Source: Alphaproteobacteria bacterium
GTDB taxonomy: Bacteria; Pseudomonadota; Alphaproteobacteria; Puniceispirillales; Puniceispirillaceae
Length of the DNA: 30,174 bases
Direction of reading: 5' to 3'
NCBI GenBank assembly: GCA_016780695.1
Contig: JADHLK010000002.1
Location: 1 to 30,174 of the forward strand
Translations under genes and position numbers: made by a program
Shown here: in pieces, positions 8,377-16,517 of the stretch
How positions within the stretch are numbered: the first letter of the stretch is position 1
How the letters are laid out: the number at the start of each line of letters is the position of its first letter
The notes under the pieces: model-generated
What the model was told of the DNA's origin: nothing
Databases searched by the model: none
Seen by the model: only the letters and a program-made list of their open reading frames with translations

Positions 8377-8399
8377 CCGGGCCTAAAGGCTGGTTTCTG
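8363..8399 (-). terminator. Possible intrinsic terminator for the EVE gene
   Basis: On the minus strand an imperfect stem with a CCAGCC/GGCT core and flanking CAGA/TCTG pairs is followed by six T residues (the A run at 8363-8368). It spans the stop codons of both convergent genes. Pairing has a two-base bulge, so the call is tentative. Confidence 0.4.
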
Positions 8400-8802
8400 C
8401 CATCGCCAGCAACAGCTGCCATTCTTCTGCACCGACCGGCACCACGGACAGGCGCGACTGGCGCACCAATGCCAGATTGGCCAGCCGCGGCTCAGCCTTT
8501 ATCTCCGCCAGCGTCACCGGCTTTGTCACCGCACAGACTGCCTCTACCCGCACCATGCCAAACCGCCCGGACGCATCTGTCGGGTCTGGCTGATAGGGTT
8601 CAATAACCCGCACAATGCCGACAATCTGTTTTTCATTGACTGAGTGATAGAAAAAGCCCAGCTCGCCGACCTGCATGGCCTTCATATTATTGGCCGCCTG
8701 CCAGTTACGCACACCGTCCCAGCCTTCGCCCTCGCCGCCCTTGGCCAGCTGATCGGCAAAAGACCAGGTGCCGGGTTCTGATTTGAACAGCCAATATGCC
8801 AT
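8383..8802 (-). CDS. EVE domain-containing protein (PUA-like fold)
   Basis: A 139-residue single-domain protein. It starts with the family's hallmark MAYWLFKSEPGTWSFADQ, followed by WDGVRNWQAANNMKAM, a FFYHSVNEKQIVGIVRVI core and the C-terminal LVRQSRLSVVPV segment. EVE domains share the PUA/YTH fold and are thought to bind modified bases in nucleic acids; the cellular role in this housekeeping setting is not settled. The start is supported by AGGAG seven bases upstream. It is the last gene of a tsaD-gpsA-EVE run on the minus strand, an order I recognise from other Alphaproteobacteria (often with a YciI gene in between, absent here). The tsaD neighbourhood fits an RNA-related function. Confidence 0.92.
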   Translation of the reverse strand: MAYWLFKSEPGTWSFADQLAKGGEGEGWDGVRNWQAANNMKAMQVGELGFFYHSVNEKQIVGIVRVIEPYQPDPTDASGRFGMVRVEAVCAVTKPVTLAEIKAEPRLANLALVRQSRLSVVPVGAEEWQLLLAMAETSL

Positions 8803-8863
8803 TTATCGCTCCTTTTAATGTGCCTTTTTCTGAATTAGTGCTTTTTTTGAATTATTTGGTCTG

Positions 8864-9850
8864 CTATTCCGCACCGGTCTGGCGGGCCAGCAATTCTGCC
8901 ACACATTGCATTAAATCTGCCTGCTGATTTACCAGCCTGTCCACCGCGGCTGCGATGGGCATCTCCACCCCTTCAAAGGTTGCCCGGCCTACCAGCCGGG
9001 CGGCTGCAAAGCGCCCCTCAGCCAACGCGGCAGGCACCGCCTCACCGCGCCCCAGCGCCAGCCCATAGGCCATATTGCGGGAATGTGGGCCAGCCGAGCT
9101 CAAGATCAAATCGCCCAGCCCGGACAGGCCATAGATTGTCTGCCGCTCGGCCCCAACCGCAGCGGCCAGCCGGGCAGTCTCTGCCAAGGCTCTGGTCATC
9201 AGCCCGGCCCGCGCATTATCCCCGAAACCCAGCCCAATAGTAATACCGGCAGCGATGGCCATCACATTCTTCACCGCCCCGCCCAGCGCCGCCCCGATAA
9301 GATCCTGGCTGTGATAGAGGCGCAGATTGCTGCCTTCAAACAGACCCGCCAGCCGGGCTGCCAGAGCTGTCTCGGCCGCGGCCAGCATCAAGGCTGCCGG
9401 CTTGCCGACCACCACCTCATCAGCAAAAGACGGGCCGGTCAGCATCGCCAGCGGCAAATCAGCTGCCCGCGCCGCCACCCATTCCGGCAGAAACAGCCCG
9501 CCTCGCTCGGCATCCTCTACCAACCCCTTGGCGGTCAGAATCAGCGGCGGATTATGCCGGGCCTGGCTTTTGATCAGCCCCAGCGCTTCTGCATGGGCGG
9601 ACACCGGCAAAACCAGAAAAATGGCAGCTGCCTCGGCCAGACAAGCCGGGTCGGTGCTGGCCTCCAGCCCGCCAGACAGCGGCGCATTGCCCAGCCGCGG
9701 CAAGCGTCCGGCCTGCAAGGCAGCAGCAGTTTCCGGCGCGCGCACCAGAACGGTAACCGGCTGTCCGGCGCGGGCCAGCTGATCTGCCAGCGCGCCGCCC
9801 CAACTGCCGCCTCCCATTACCACCAGCCTGTCTTGCTGCTTGCCTGTCAT
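8864..9850 (-). CDS. gpsA: Glycerol-3-phosphate dehydrogenase [NAD(P)+]
   Basis: This 328-residue cytosolic enzyme reduces dihydroxyacetone phosphate to sn-glycerol 3-phosphate for phospholipid synthesis. The nucleotide-binding GGGSWG is at residues 13-18 (usually GAGSWG, so Gly replaces Ala). It is followed by VLPVSAHAE, TAKGLV, the GPSFADEV motif, the catalytic-lysine motif GGAVKNVMAIAAGI and GLSGLGDLILS. I chose the ATG at 9850, which has GGAG nine bases upstream; an open frame continues further upstream but covers the tsaD end and lacks family similarity. It lies 37 bp downstream of tsaD in the same direction and 61 bp before the EVE gene, so the three are probably one operon. Confidence 0.94.
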   Translation of the reverse strand: MTGKQQDRLVVMGGGSWGGALADQLARAGQPVTVLVRAPETAAALQAGRLPRLGNAPLSGGLEASTDPACLAEAAAIFLVLPVSAHAEALGLIKSQARHNPPLILTAKGLVEDAERGGLFLPEWVAARAADLPLAMLTGPSFADEVVVGKPAALMLAAAETALAARLAGLFEGSNLRLYHSQDLIGAALGGAVKNVMAIAAGITIGLGFGDNARAGLMTRALAETARLAAAVGAERQTIYGLSGLGDLILSSAGPHSRNMAYGLALGRGEAVPAALAEGRFAAARLVGRATFEGVEMPIAAAVDRLVNQQADLMQCVAELLARQTGAE

Positions 9851-9887
9851 TACCTGATCTCCTGCCGGTTGCCTTTTTTCGTGATCC

Positions 9888-10943
9888 CTATTGCCGGACA
9901 CCGCGGCCGGGCGGCGGCGGGGCATCCGCATCCAGCGGCCAGCGCGGACGCGGGGCAAAATCCAAATCAGAGCTGCGGCCGGCCAGATGATATTCCATCC
10001 CGGCCCAGGCTATCATCGCTGCATTATCGGTGCAGAGCGCCGGCGGCGGCTGCACCCATTCTGCATCATGATCGCGGGCCACCTCAGCCAGCGCGGCCCC
10101 GACCGCCTGATTGGCGGCGACCCCGCCTGCGACAACCAGCCGGGCCACCCCGGTTTCAGCGATAAATTTCTGCAAGGCGCGGCGGGTGCGGCTGGCCAGC
10201 GCGTCGGCAATCGCAGCCTGCAGGCTGGCGGCCATATCTGCAACACAAAGATGCTCTCTTTCGGCCTCTATCTGGCGGGCCAGCGCAGTTTTCAGACCGG
10301 AAAAGGAAAAATGGCAATCCTTGTGGCGGGCGCGCGGATGCGGCAGGGACAGGCTGGCCGGATCGCCAGATTTTGCGGCTGCTTCTATTGCCGGGCCGCC
10401 CGGATAGCCTAGCCCCAGCAGCTGTGCCCCTTTGTCAAACGCCTCTCCGGCTGCATCATCAAGGGTGGTTCCATAGCGCTGATACTGGCCCGGCCCGAAT
10501 ACCGCCAGCAGCTGGGTATGGCCGCCTGAGACCAGAAGCAGCAGATAGGGATAGGCCAGATCATCAGTCAGCCGCGCGGTGAGCGCGTGCCCCTCCAGAT
10601 GATTGATCGCATAATAGGGCAGGCCGCGCGCCGCCGCTATCGCCTTGGCGGCAACCGTGCCAACCAGCACACCGCCGATCAGCCCCGGCCCGCCGGTCGC
10701 GGCAACCCCGTCTATACGGCCCATATCCCAGTCAGCCAGCGCAAGCGTTTTTGCAATCACCGGGCCGATCGATTCCAGATGGCCACGCGCCGCCACCTCT
10801 GGCACCACGCCGCCATGGCGGGCATGGGTTTCAGCCTGCGAGGCAATATGCTGGGCCAAAATTACCCGATCAGCGCGCACCAGCGCAGCAGCAGTTTCAT
10901 CACAAGAGCTTTCAATCCCCAATATGACCGGTAAATCTGGCAT
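9888..10943 (-). CDS. tsaD: tRNA N6-threonylcarbamoyladenosine (t6A37) transferase, TsaD/Kae1 family
   Basis: The 351-residue protein carries all TsaD hallmarks: ILGIESSCDETAAAL at residues 7-21, GGVVPEVAARGHL, GPGLIGGVLVG, the metal-binding HLEGH at 115-119, LLLLVSGGHTQL, and a C-terminal CTDNAAMIAW whose Asp is the third metal ligand. Together with TsaB and TsaE it transfers threonylcarbamoyl to A37 of tRNAs that read ANN codons. I chose the start at 10943 because the conserved N-terminus begins there. The gene is divergent from hemC with only 44 bp between start codons, the typical alphaproteobacterial gcp/hemC junction. That spacer must hold both promoters or leaderless starts; I see no strong box in it. 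Confidence 0.96.
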   Translation of the reverse strand: MPDLPVILGIESSCDETAAALVRADRVILAQHIASQAETHARHGGVVPEVAARGHLESIGPVIAKTLALADWDMGRIDGVAATGGPGLIGGVLVGTVAAKAIAAARGLPYYAINHLEGHALTARLTDDLAYPYLLLLVSGGHTQLLAVFGPGQYQRYGTTLDDAAGEAFDKGAQLLGLGYPGGPAIEAAAKSGDPASLSLPHPRARHKDCHFSFSGLKTALARQIEAEREHLCVADMAASLQAAIADALASRTRRALQKFIAETGVARLVVAGGVAANQAVGAALAEVARDHDAEWVQPPPALCTDNAAMIAWAGMEYHLAGRSSDLDFAPRPRWPLDADAPPPPGRGVRQ

Positions 10944-10987
10944 TTTTTTCCTTTGCGTTGCTGCTGCCAGACTATTAGACAGGGGAT

Positions 10988-11911
10988 ATGGCTGACAAGA
11001 CCCCTGACGAAACCTTTTCCCGGCCGCTGCGTCTGGCCAGCCGCAAATCCGCACTGGCTATGAAACAGGCTGAGTTGACCCGGACCCTGCTGGCGCCGGC
11101 AGAGATAGAGATTATCGGTCTGTCCAGCCTCGGCGATCAGGTTTTGGACCGGCCGCTGGCTGATATTGGCGGCAAGGGGCTGTTTGTCAAGATGCTGGAA
11201 GCCGCCCTGCTGGAGGGGCGGGCTGATCTGGCGGTACATTCAATGAAGGATATGGAAACAAGGCTGGCAGAGGGCACCTGTCTTGCTGCGGTTCTGCCGC
11301 GCGAAGATCGGCGCGACGCGCTTTTGGGGGCAGAAAGCCTCCATGATTTGCCAGACGGCGCGCGCATCGGCACGGCCTCAGTCAGGCGGGCGGCGTTTTT
11401 GCGCCATCACCGGCCAGACCTGCGAATCAGTCTGTTGCGCGGAAATCTGCAAACCCGGCTGGCCAAGCTGGAAGCCGGAGAGCATGATGCCATTATTCTG
11501 GCGGTGGCCGGGCTGAAAAGGCTGGGCATTGAGAGCGGCTGGACAGCCTTGGATGAAGCGCAAATGCGCCCCGCCGCCGGACAAGGCATTATCGCCATTC
11601 AGGCGCGCACCGACAACCCCGCCCTGCTGGCCAGGCTGGCCCATCTTACCTGTGCTGATACAGCAGATTGTGCCACGGCTGAGCGAGCCGTTCTGGCCGC
11701 CCTTGACGGGTCATGCCGCACACCGATTGCCGCCAATGCCGATATAGCAGGCGACCAGATTCAGCTTTATGCAGCCCTGCTCTCAGCTGATGGCCAAGAG
11801 CTGTTTGAAGGCCGACAAGCCGGCCCGCGCGCTGACGCAGCCAGGCTGGGCCAGCAGCTGGGCGAAGATTTGCTGGCCGCCTGTGGCGGGCCGGATTTTC
11901 TGCGAGGCTGA
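10988..11911 (+). CDS. hemC: Porphobilinogen deaminase (hydroxymethylbilane synthase)
   Basis: A 307-residue cytosolic enzyme that joins four porphobilinogens into hydroxymethylbilane. Key elements seen are LASRKSALAMKQA, GGKGLFVKMLEAALL, the catalytic-Asp motif HSMKDM (D88), GTASVRRAAFL, RGNLQTRLAKL and AAGQGIIAIQ. The dipyrromethane cofactor cysteine is C243 in LDGSCRTPIAANA, a slightly unusual context (GGC is more common before the loop). It opens the hemC-hemD-Mic60-hemY operon and is followed by hemD after one base. A short N-terminal extension (MADKTPDETFSRP) precedes the conserved core, as often in Alphaproteobacteria. Confidence 0.95.
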   Translation: MADKTPDETFSRPLRLASRKSALAMKQAELTRTLLAPAEIEIIGLSSLGDQVLDRPLADIGGKGLFVKMLEAALLEGRADLAVHSMKDMETRLAEGTCLAAVLPREDRRDALLGAESLHDLPDGARIGTASVRRAAFLRHHRPDLRISLLRGNLQTRLAKLEAGEHDAIILAVAGLKRLGIESGWTALDEAQMRPAAGQGIIAIQARTDNPALLARLAHLTCADTADCATAERAVLAALDGSCRTPIAANADIAGDQIQLYAALLSADGQELFEGRQAGPRADAARLGQQLGEDLLAACGGPDFLRG

Positions 11912-11912
11912 G

Positions 11913-12653
11913 ATGGCTGGCCGTCCGTTCATTCTGGTGGCCCGCAGCAAAGAGGATGCCGCCGCTGATTGCGCCGCGCTGGCCAGTTTTGGCATAGAAG
12001 CCGTTGGCGTGCCGGTTCTCTGCGCCCGCCAGCTGGCCGATGACAGCCCGCTGCCGCCGGGCTGTCAGGCAGTCCTCTATACCAGCCGCCGGGCGGTGCG
12101 CCCGCATCATGCCAGCTCTGGCCTGCCGGCCTTTTGCGTCGGGCCGGGCAGTGCGGCAGCGGCCCAGCAGGCAGGCTTTCGCCAGACCCATGCCGGAAAC
12201 GCTGGGGCAGAAGCACTGGCTGAGCTGGTCCGGGCCCGGCTGGCCGCTCAGGATGGGCCGCTTTTCTGGCCGCATGGTGAGCAGACCGCCTTTGATATCA
12301 CGCGCCCGCTGGCGGCTGCCGGATTTGCAACGCAGGAGGCGATAATCTACCGGATGCAGCGGGCGGCAAAACTGCCCGATCAGCTGGACAGGCTCTTGCA
12401 GTCCGGGCGACCTGCCGCGCTGCTGGTTGCTTCAGCCGGGCAGCTGGGCGGATTTGCAGAATTGCTAAAAGAGGCCGGGCTGTGGCATTGTGCAAAGGGT
12501 CTGGTGCTGCTGGCTGGCAGTCAGCGCATTGCCGCAGCGGTGCCGTCCGGCTGGCAGGATATCCGGCTGGCCGACAATAAAAGCCATGCTGGCTTGCTGG
12601 CTCTGGCCCGCGACTGGGCGGAACGGCAAGACCCGGCAGAACCACAGGATTAA
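11913..12653 (+). CDS. hemD: Uroporphyrinogen-III synthase
   Basis: This 246-residue protein fits the fast-evolving HemD family in length, position and fold pattern. It begins FILVARSKEDAAADCAALASFGIEAVGVPVL, the usual strand-helix pattern with an Arg near the start. It also has YTSRRAVR, the mid-protein FCVGPGSAAAAQQAGF and WPHGEQTAFDITRPLAAAGF, where HemD normally has VG..TA..L and RG...R. It closes the hydroxymethylbilane ring with inversion of ring D. I chose ATG 11913, one base after the hemC stop, because the upstream open frame runs inside hemC. Residue-level evidence is weaker than for its neighbours; the operon context makes the call firm. Confidence 0.88.
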   Translation: MAGRPFILVARSKEDAAADCAALASFGIEAVGVPVLCARQLADDSPLPPGCQAVLYTSRRAVRPHHASSGLPAFCVGPGSAAAAQQAGFRQTHAGNAGAEALAELVRARLAAQDGPLFWPHGEQTAFDITRPLAAAGFATQEAIIYRMQRAAKLPDQLDRLLQSGRPAALLVASAGQLGGFAELLKEAGLWHCAKGLVLLAGSQRIAAAVPSGWQDIRLADNKSHAGLLALARDWAERQDPAEPQD

Positions 12654-12662
12654 GTGCCCGCA

Positions 12663-13712
12663 ATGGCCCAAAATACAAAAAACAACCCGCGCAAAAAACC
12701 CCCGGACAGGGACGCTCCGCCCAGCAGCCACACGATAGACGGCCAGCTGGCAGCTAAGCCGGAACCAGCAGGCAACAGGGCGCTGATTCTGGCGGTCTGT
12801 GCCGGGGGGCTGGCTCTGCTGGCGGTGGGGCTGGCTGGCTGGCAGATGCTGCGCCCGCCAGTGCCGGACTGGCAAAATGATAACCGGGCTGAGCTGGCCC
12901 GCCTGAGCGGCGGCATAGCCGCGCTGCAAAAGCAGATGGCAGACGAGGTTGAACAGGGCATGGCCGCCCGCGATGCGCTGGGCCAGCTGGTTTCGGAAAT
13001 AGGGCAAATCAGCCGCCAGCTCGCTGACGAGATCAGCCAACGAGAGGCGTTGGCCGCCCAGCTGGAAGAAATGCGCGCCCAAATTCAAAATCTGCAAGCT
13101 CAAAATCTGGAGGTTCAAAATCTGGGCCAACCTAATCTGGGCCAATCTAATCCGGGCCAGTCTGGGGCAGACCCGCTGGCCGCCCGCCCGGCCAGCCGCC
13201 TGTTGCTGGATGAATTATGGCTGGCCAGCCAGAGCGGGGCAGATCTCACCGGGCTGGCGCAGCTGATAAGGCGGCAGACAGACGCGCTGGCAAATGAGAT
13301 GGCCGGGCTGCTGGGTGGCACCTTGGCCAGCCATGCGGCCCTGCTGGTCGAGGGCGAGGCGTTGCTGGAGGAGGCTGGCGCGCAGGCTTCTGACCCGGCA
13401 AATCTGCTGACAGATGCGCTGGCTGGTATCTGGAACAGGCTGGCCGATACGGTGCGGGTGCGCGAACTGGCCTCTGATGAGGGGCCGCTGGCGGCTGGAC
13501 AGGCAGAATTTACCCTGCTGGCAAAGGCCGGCGATCTGGCTGCTGCTGTTCAGCTGGTGGCAAGCTCAGAAGTGCTGGACAGGCCGGCATTGCAAGACTG
13601 GTTGGCACGGGCCGAGGCGCGGCTGGCCACTGATGCCGGTATCGCCGAATTGCACGCCCGCCAAAATGGGGCAAAACCCGGCCCGAACTCTGATACAGGT
13701 TCTGACAAATGA
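12663..13712 (+). CDS. Mic60/mitofilin-like inner-membrane protein
   Basis: About 349 residues: a charged, Pro-rich N-terminus, one transmembrane helix (about residues 39-60), a long Gln/Ala/Leu-rich coiled coil (about 75-160), and a C-terminal helical region (about 215-325) in the position of the mitofilin signature. In Alphaproteobacteria, proteins of this layout sit between hemD and hemY and are the relatives of mitochondrial Mic60, which shapes and tethers inner-membrane folds. I name it from layout and context, not from a search. The ATG at 12663 is chosen; a GTG at 12654, four bases after AGGA, is a real alternative that adds three residues. A 15-bp repeat lengthens the coiled coil. The gene overlaps hemY by four bases (ATGA). 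Confidence 0.78.
   Translation: MAQNTKNNPRKKPPDRDAPPSSHTIDGQLAAKPEPAGNRALILAVCAGGLALLAVGLAGWQMLRPPVPDWQNDNRAELARLSGGIAALQKQMADEVEQGMAARDALGQLVSEIGQISRQLADEISQREALAAQLEEMRAQIQNLQAQNLEVQNLGQPNLGQSNPGQSGADPLAARPASRLLLDELWLASQSGADLTGLAQLIRRQTDALANEMAGLLGGTLASHAALLVEGEALLEEAGAQASDPANLLTDALAGIWNRLADTVRVRELASDEGPLAAGQAEFTLLAKAGDLAAAVQLVASSEVLDRPALQDWLARAEARLATDAGIAELHARQNGAKPGPNSDTGSDK
13080..13169 (+). repeat. 15-bp tandem repeat inside the Mic60-like gene (about 6 degenerate units)
   Basis: Units begin at 13080, 13095, 13110, 13125, 13140 and 13155. The first three end in TCAAAATCTG and the later ones shift to GGCCAACCTAATCTG-type copies, showing stepwise drift. They are in frame and encode QIQNL, QAQNL, EVQNL, GQPNL, GQSNP, GQSG. 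The first copies fit the coiled coil; the later Gly/Pro-rich ones likely break it. Confidence 0.85.
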
Positions 13713-15007
13713 TCTGGCGGTTGCTGAAACTGGTCATCGCAGCCGGGCTGATAGCCGCGCTGGCCAGCTGGCTATCTGCCCAGCCGGGAGAGAGCCGCCT
13801 TGACTGGCTGGGCTATCGGCTGGAATTGCCGACCAGCCTGTTGGTCAGCCTGGGGTTGGGGCTGGTGATCCTGCTGATATTCATGGACCGGCTGGGCCGC
13901 CTGATCCGGCTATGGCCGGGTCTGCTGGGGCGAGGTTGGCAGGCCCGCCGCCGCCAGCGCGGCGAGCGCGCTCTGGGGCTGGGGCTGGTGGCCTTGTCTG
14001 CCGGAGATACAAAATCTGCCCGCCGCCAAGCGAAAAAGGCGGAAAAGCTGCTTGGCCGCGGCCTGCTGCCTGATTTGCTGGCGGCTCAGGCTGCCCATGC
14101 CTCAGGCGACAGGCAGGCTGCAAGACGCTATTTCAAGACCCTGTCAGAAGCAGCAGATACCGCCTATTATGGCCAGATCGGGTTGATGAATCTGGAGGCG
14201 CTGGAAGGGCGCAGCCCGGCCAGTCTGGCCGCGGCGCGCAAGGCCCTGTCCCTGCAAGCTGACTCGCCGCAGGCTGCCCGCCATATTCTGGAGCATGATC
14301 TGGCAGCGGAAAACTGGCAGCCAGCGCTGACCTCGGCGCGCCGTCTGGCCCGCCTTTCCGGCCTTGAAGAAGAGGAAAAATCGCGCCTGCACTCACTGCT
14401 GGCCGCGCTCTGCTATCTTTTGGCTGGACTGCCGGAACAGACCGAAAAACAGACCCGCTGGCTGGAGCAAGGGTTGGAAGCGGCCCCCGGCCATGCCGGG
14501 CTGACCACCCGGCTGGCGCGTCTTTTACTGGAAAAAAAGCAGCCGCGCCCGGCGCTGAAATTGCTGGAGAAAAATTTTATCCGCCAGCCGCATCCTGGCC
14601 TGCCAGCCCTGATAAAAGAGGCCAGCCTGGACAATCCCGGCCAGCATATTTCCCGTCTGACCCGGCTGGCTGGACAAGCCGGACAGGATAGCGGCTATCT
14701 GGCGGCGGCCAGTGCCGCGCTGGATGCCGGTATCTGGGCCTCTGCCTCCAGCCTGTTGGAACAGATAACGGAAAAAGGCCGGAATAATGAGTATTTTCTG
14801 CTGCAAGCCCGCCTGGCCGAAGCTCGTGAAAAGCCTGAAGCCGCCGCCGAAGCCCTGCACGCCGCAGCCCGCGCCCGCCATGGCCCGGCCTGGCATTGCC
14901 AATCCTGCCAAAGCATCGCCCTGCATTATGAGCCACGCTGCCCCGCTTGCGCACAGGTGGGCAGCCTCAGCTGGACAGACCAGCCGGGCCAGCCGCGCCT
15001 CGGCTGA
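13709..15007 (+). CDS. hemY: HemY-type TPR membrane protein with C-terminal zinc ribbon
   Basis: A 432-residue protein with two N-terminal transmembrane helices (about 4-24 and 41-60) forming the HemY N-terminal domain, then a long run of TPR-like helices. A C-terminal zinc ribbon of the form WHCQSCQS...CPACAQVGSLSW carries two Cys-x2-Cys pairs. This HemY is the heme-operon TPR protein, not protoporphyrinogen oxidase, which in some bacteria bears the same symbol. Its biochemical role is unsettled; it is thought to act in late heme synthesis or protein assembly at the inner membrane. The rubredoxin-like end recalls LapB. Its start overlaps the Mic60 gene by four bases, so it is translationally coupled and ends the hem operon. 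Confidence 0.9.
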   Translation: MIWRLLKLVIAAGLIAALASWLSAQPGESRLDWLGYRLELPTSLLVSLGLGLVILLIFMDRLGRLIRLWPGLLGRGWQARRRQRGERALGLGLVALSAGDTKSARRQAKKAEKLLGRGLLPDLLAAQAAHASGDRQAARRYFKTLSEAADTAYYGQIGLMNLEALEGRSPASLAAARKALSLQADSPQAARHILEHDLAAENWQPALTSARRLARLSGLEEEEKSRLHSLLAALCYLLAGLPEQTEKQTRWLEQGLEAAPGHAGLTTRLARLLLEKKQPRPALKLLEKNFIRQPHPGLPALIKEASLDNPGQHISRLTRLAGQAGQDSGYLAAASAALDAGIWASASSLLEQITEKGRNNEYFLLQARLAEAREKPEAAAEALHAAARARHGPAWHCQSCQSIALHYEPRCPACAQVGSLSWTDQPGQPRLG

Positions 15008-15046
15008 ACCGGGTTTTGAAAAACCGCCCGCCGCCCAAAGAAACCT

Positions 15047-15081
15047 AAAAAAAACCCCTGCCCGGCAGAACCGGACAGGGG
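15047..15081 (-). terminator. Intrinsic terminator of livJ
   Basis: On the minus strand, 26 bases past the livJ stop, CCCCTGTCCGG pairs with CCGGGCAGGGG around a five-base loop (one internal mismatch) and is followed by eight T residues. The plus strand lacks a proper T run, so it serves livJ first. It may also slow transcription coming from hemY, whose stop is 40 bp away. Confidence 0.87.
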
Positions 15082-15106
15082 CATCATTTGTAAAAGCTGT
15101 TTGCGA

Positions 15107-16321
15107 CTAGCGGATAGAGACAGTCTCAAACTTGTTATTTTTGACTTCCAGCTCCTTGTAGGAACCAGCGGCCTCGCCAACATCTGTCAGCTCAACATTG
15201 GTGGCGCCCTGATAGTTCACTTGACCGCCATCAGCCAGAATCTTCAGACCCTTGGCCAGCTCACCCGGGAAAATTTCCGTCCCCGGCGCGTTGGCCACAG
15301 CCATCAGGTTCTTGGCAACAGTCTCACGCTCGGCATTGCCGCCAGCCTGCATGGCCAGCATCATCAGAGCTGCCGCATCATAGGATTCGGCGCGATACGG
15401 GCCGTCCCCATCCTTGCCCTTGGAGGCAGCCAGATCGAGGAACATTTTTGCCCCGGCTGCATCAGACCCCGGCAGGGTACCAATAAGACCGGTCAGATCA
15501 CCTGAGATGCCATCAATCAGCGCCTGGCTGATCATGCCATCACCGACAGCAAATTGCTGGAAGGAATCGGCATCCAGTGACGCCTGGATGATGCCGCGGC
15601 CACCGCCATCAGAATAACCAAGAACAACCAGCGTGTCAGAACCAGAAGCAGCCAATGCCCCGACTTCTGCGGCGTAATCGCCCTTGCCTTCTTCATGCGA
15701 GGTGGTCACAGAAACAGACCCGCCTGCGGCTTCAAAAGCAGCTACAAACGCATCCGCAAAACCCTTGCCATAATCGTTATTGGTATAGGTTACGGCAACT
15801 TCGCTGATACCGCGATCCTTCAGAACGGCAGCCAGAACCTCACCCTGACGGGCATCAGACGGGGCTGTGCGGAAGAAATAGCCCTTGTCATCAATGGTGG
15901 TCAGAGCCGGTGAAGTCGCTGAGGGAGATACCATTACAACCCCGTTCGGCACCGCCACATTATTGGCAACAGCCGTGGTCACACCAGAACAGTCAGCCCC
16001 CATGATGCCAGCCACATTGTCCGAAGTGATCAGACGCTCAGCAGCGGCGGTCGCGGCGGCGGCATCCACACAAGTGGAATCAGCGCGCAGCGGGGTGATT
16101 TTTGCCCCGCCCAGCAGAGCCCCTGATTCGCTGACCTCAGCAAAGGCCAGCTCAGCACTGTCTGCCATGCCCGGAGTCAAGGATTCAATCGGCCCGGTGA
16201 AGCCCAGAATGACACCCATTTTGATGTCCTGATCTTTTTTCTGCTGCTCAGCGGTCATGAAATAAACCGCCCCGGCAATGATCAGAACCGCCAGAATCAA
16301 CAATAAATTCCTGTTTTGCAT
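15107..16321 (-). CDS. livJ: Branched-chain amino acid ABC transporter, substrate-binding protein
   Basis: The 404-residue protein has the type I periplasmic-binding fold of the LivJ/leucine-binding family: IKMGVILGFTGPIESLTPGMADSAELA, ADSTCVDAAAA, VAGIMGADCSGVT, VSPSATSPALT, YFFRTAPSDARQGEVLA and VTYTNNDYGKGFADAF. The ATG at 16321 has a perfect AGGAGG eight bases upstream. The N-terminus is a single hydrophobic helix (about residues 5-23) with no lipobox and only a doubtful signal-peptidase site, so the protein may stay anchored to the inner membrane. It lies downstream of livM with a 196-bp gap, which allows its own promoter or an attenuated read-through. The ligand may be an amino acid, amide or other small acid; family membership alone does not decide. 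Confidence 0.92.
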   Translation of the reverse strand: MQNRNLLLILAVLIIAGAVYFMTAEQQKKDQDIKMGVILGFTGPIESLTPGMADSAELAFAEVSESGALLGGAKITPLRADSTCVDAAAATAAAERLITSDNVAGIMGADCSGVTTAVANNVAVPNGVVMVSPSATSPALTTIDDKGYFFRTAPSDARQGEVLAAVLKDRGISEVAVTYTNNDYGKGFADAFVAAFEAAGGSVSVTTSHEEGKGDYAAEVGALAASGSDTLVVLGYSDGGGRGIIQASLDADSFQQFAVGDGMISQALIDGISGDLTGLIGTLPGSDAAGAKMFLDLAASKGKDGDGPYRAESYDAAALMMLAMQAGGNAERETVAKNLMAVANAPGTEIFPGELAKGLKILADGGQVNYQGATNVELTDVGEAAGSYKELEVKNNKFETVSIR

Positions 16322-16517
16322 CGCGTTTTCCTCCTTGATCAAACAGGTTGAAAGAGACAGGTTGGCTCTGCTCTGCTGATTGTGTGATCAGCCTTGTTAC
16401 AGAAACTCCAGCCCTGCCCTGAATACTGCCTTAACCAATGCGCGAAATCTGCAGGAAAATCAATTTATTTCTACCCCTTGCCCGATAACCCGTTGGCTCG
16501 GCAGGGCAAGCAGCGCG

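Noticed and set aside
9083..10165. 360-codon plus-strand open frame across gpsA and tsaD
   Set aside because: Antisense to two highly conserved genes; its composition is that of a frame shadow.
10944..10987. Promoter pair between tsaD and hemC
   Set aside because: TTGCGT and TATTAG-like elements can be picked out, but the 44-bp spacer gives no pair with good spacing, so I do not annotate one.
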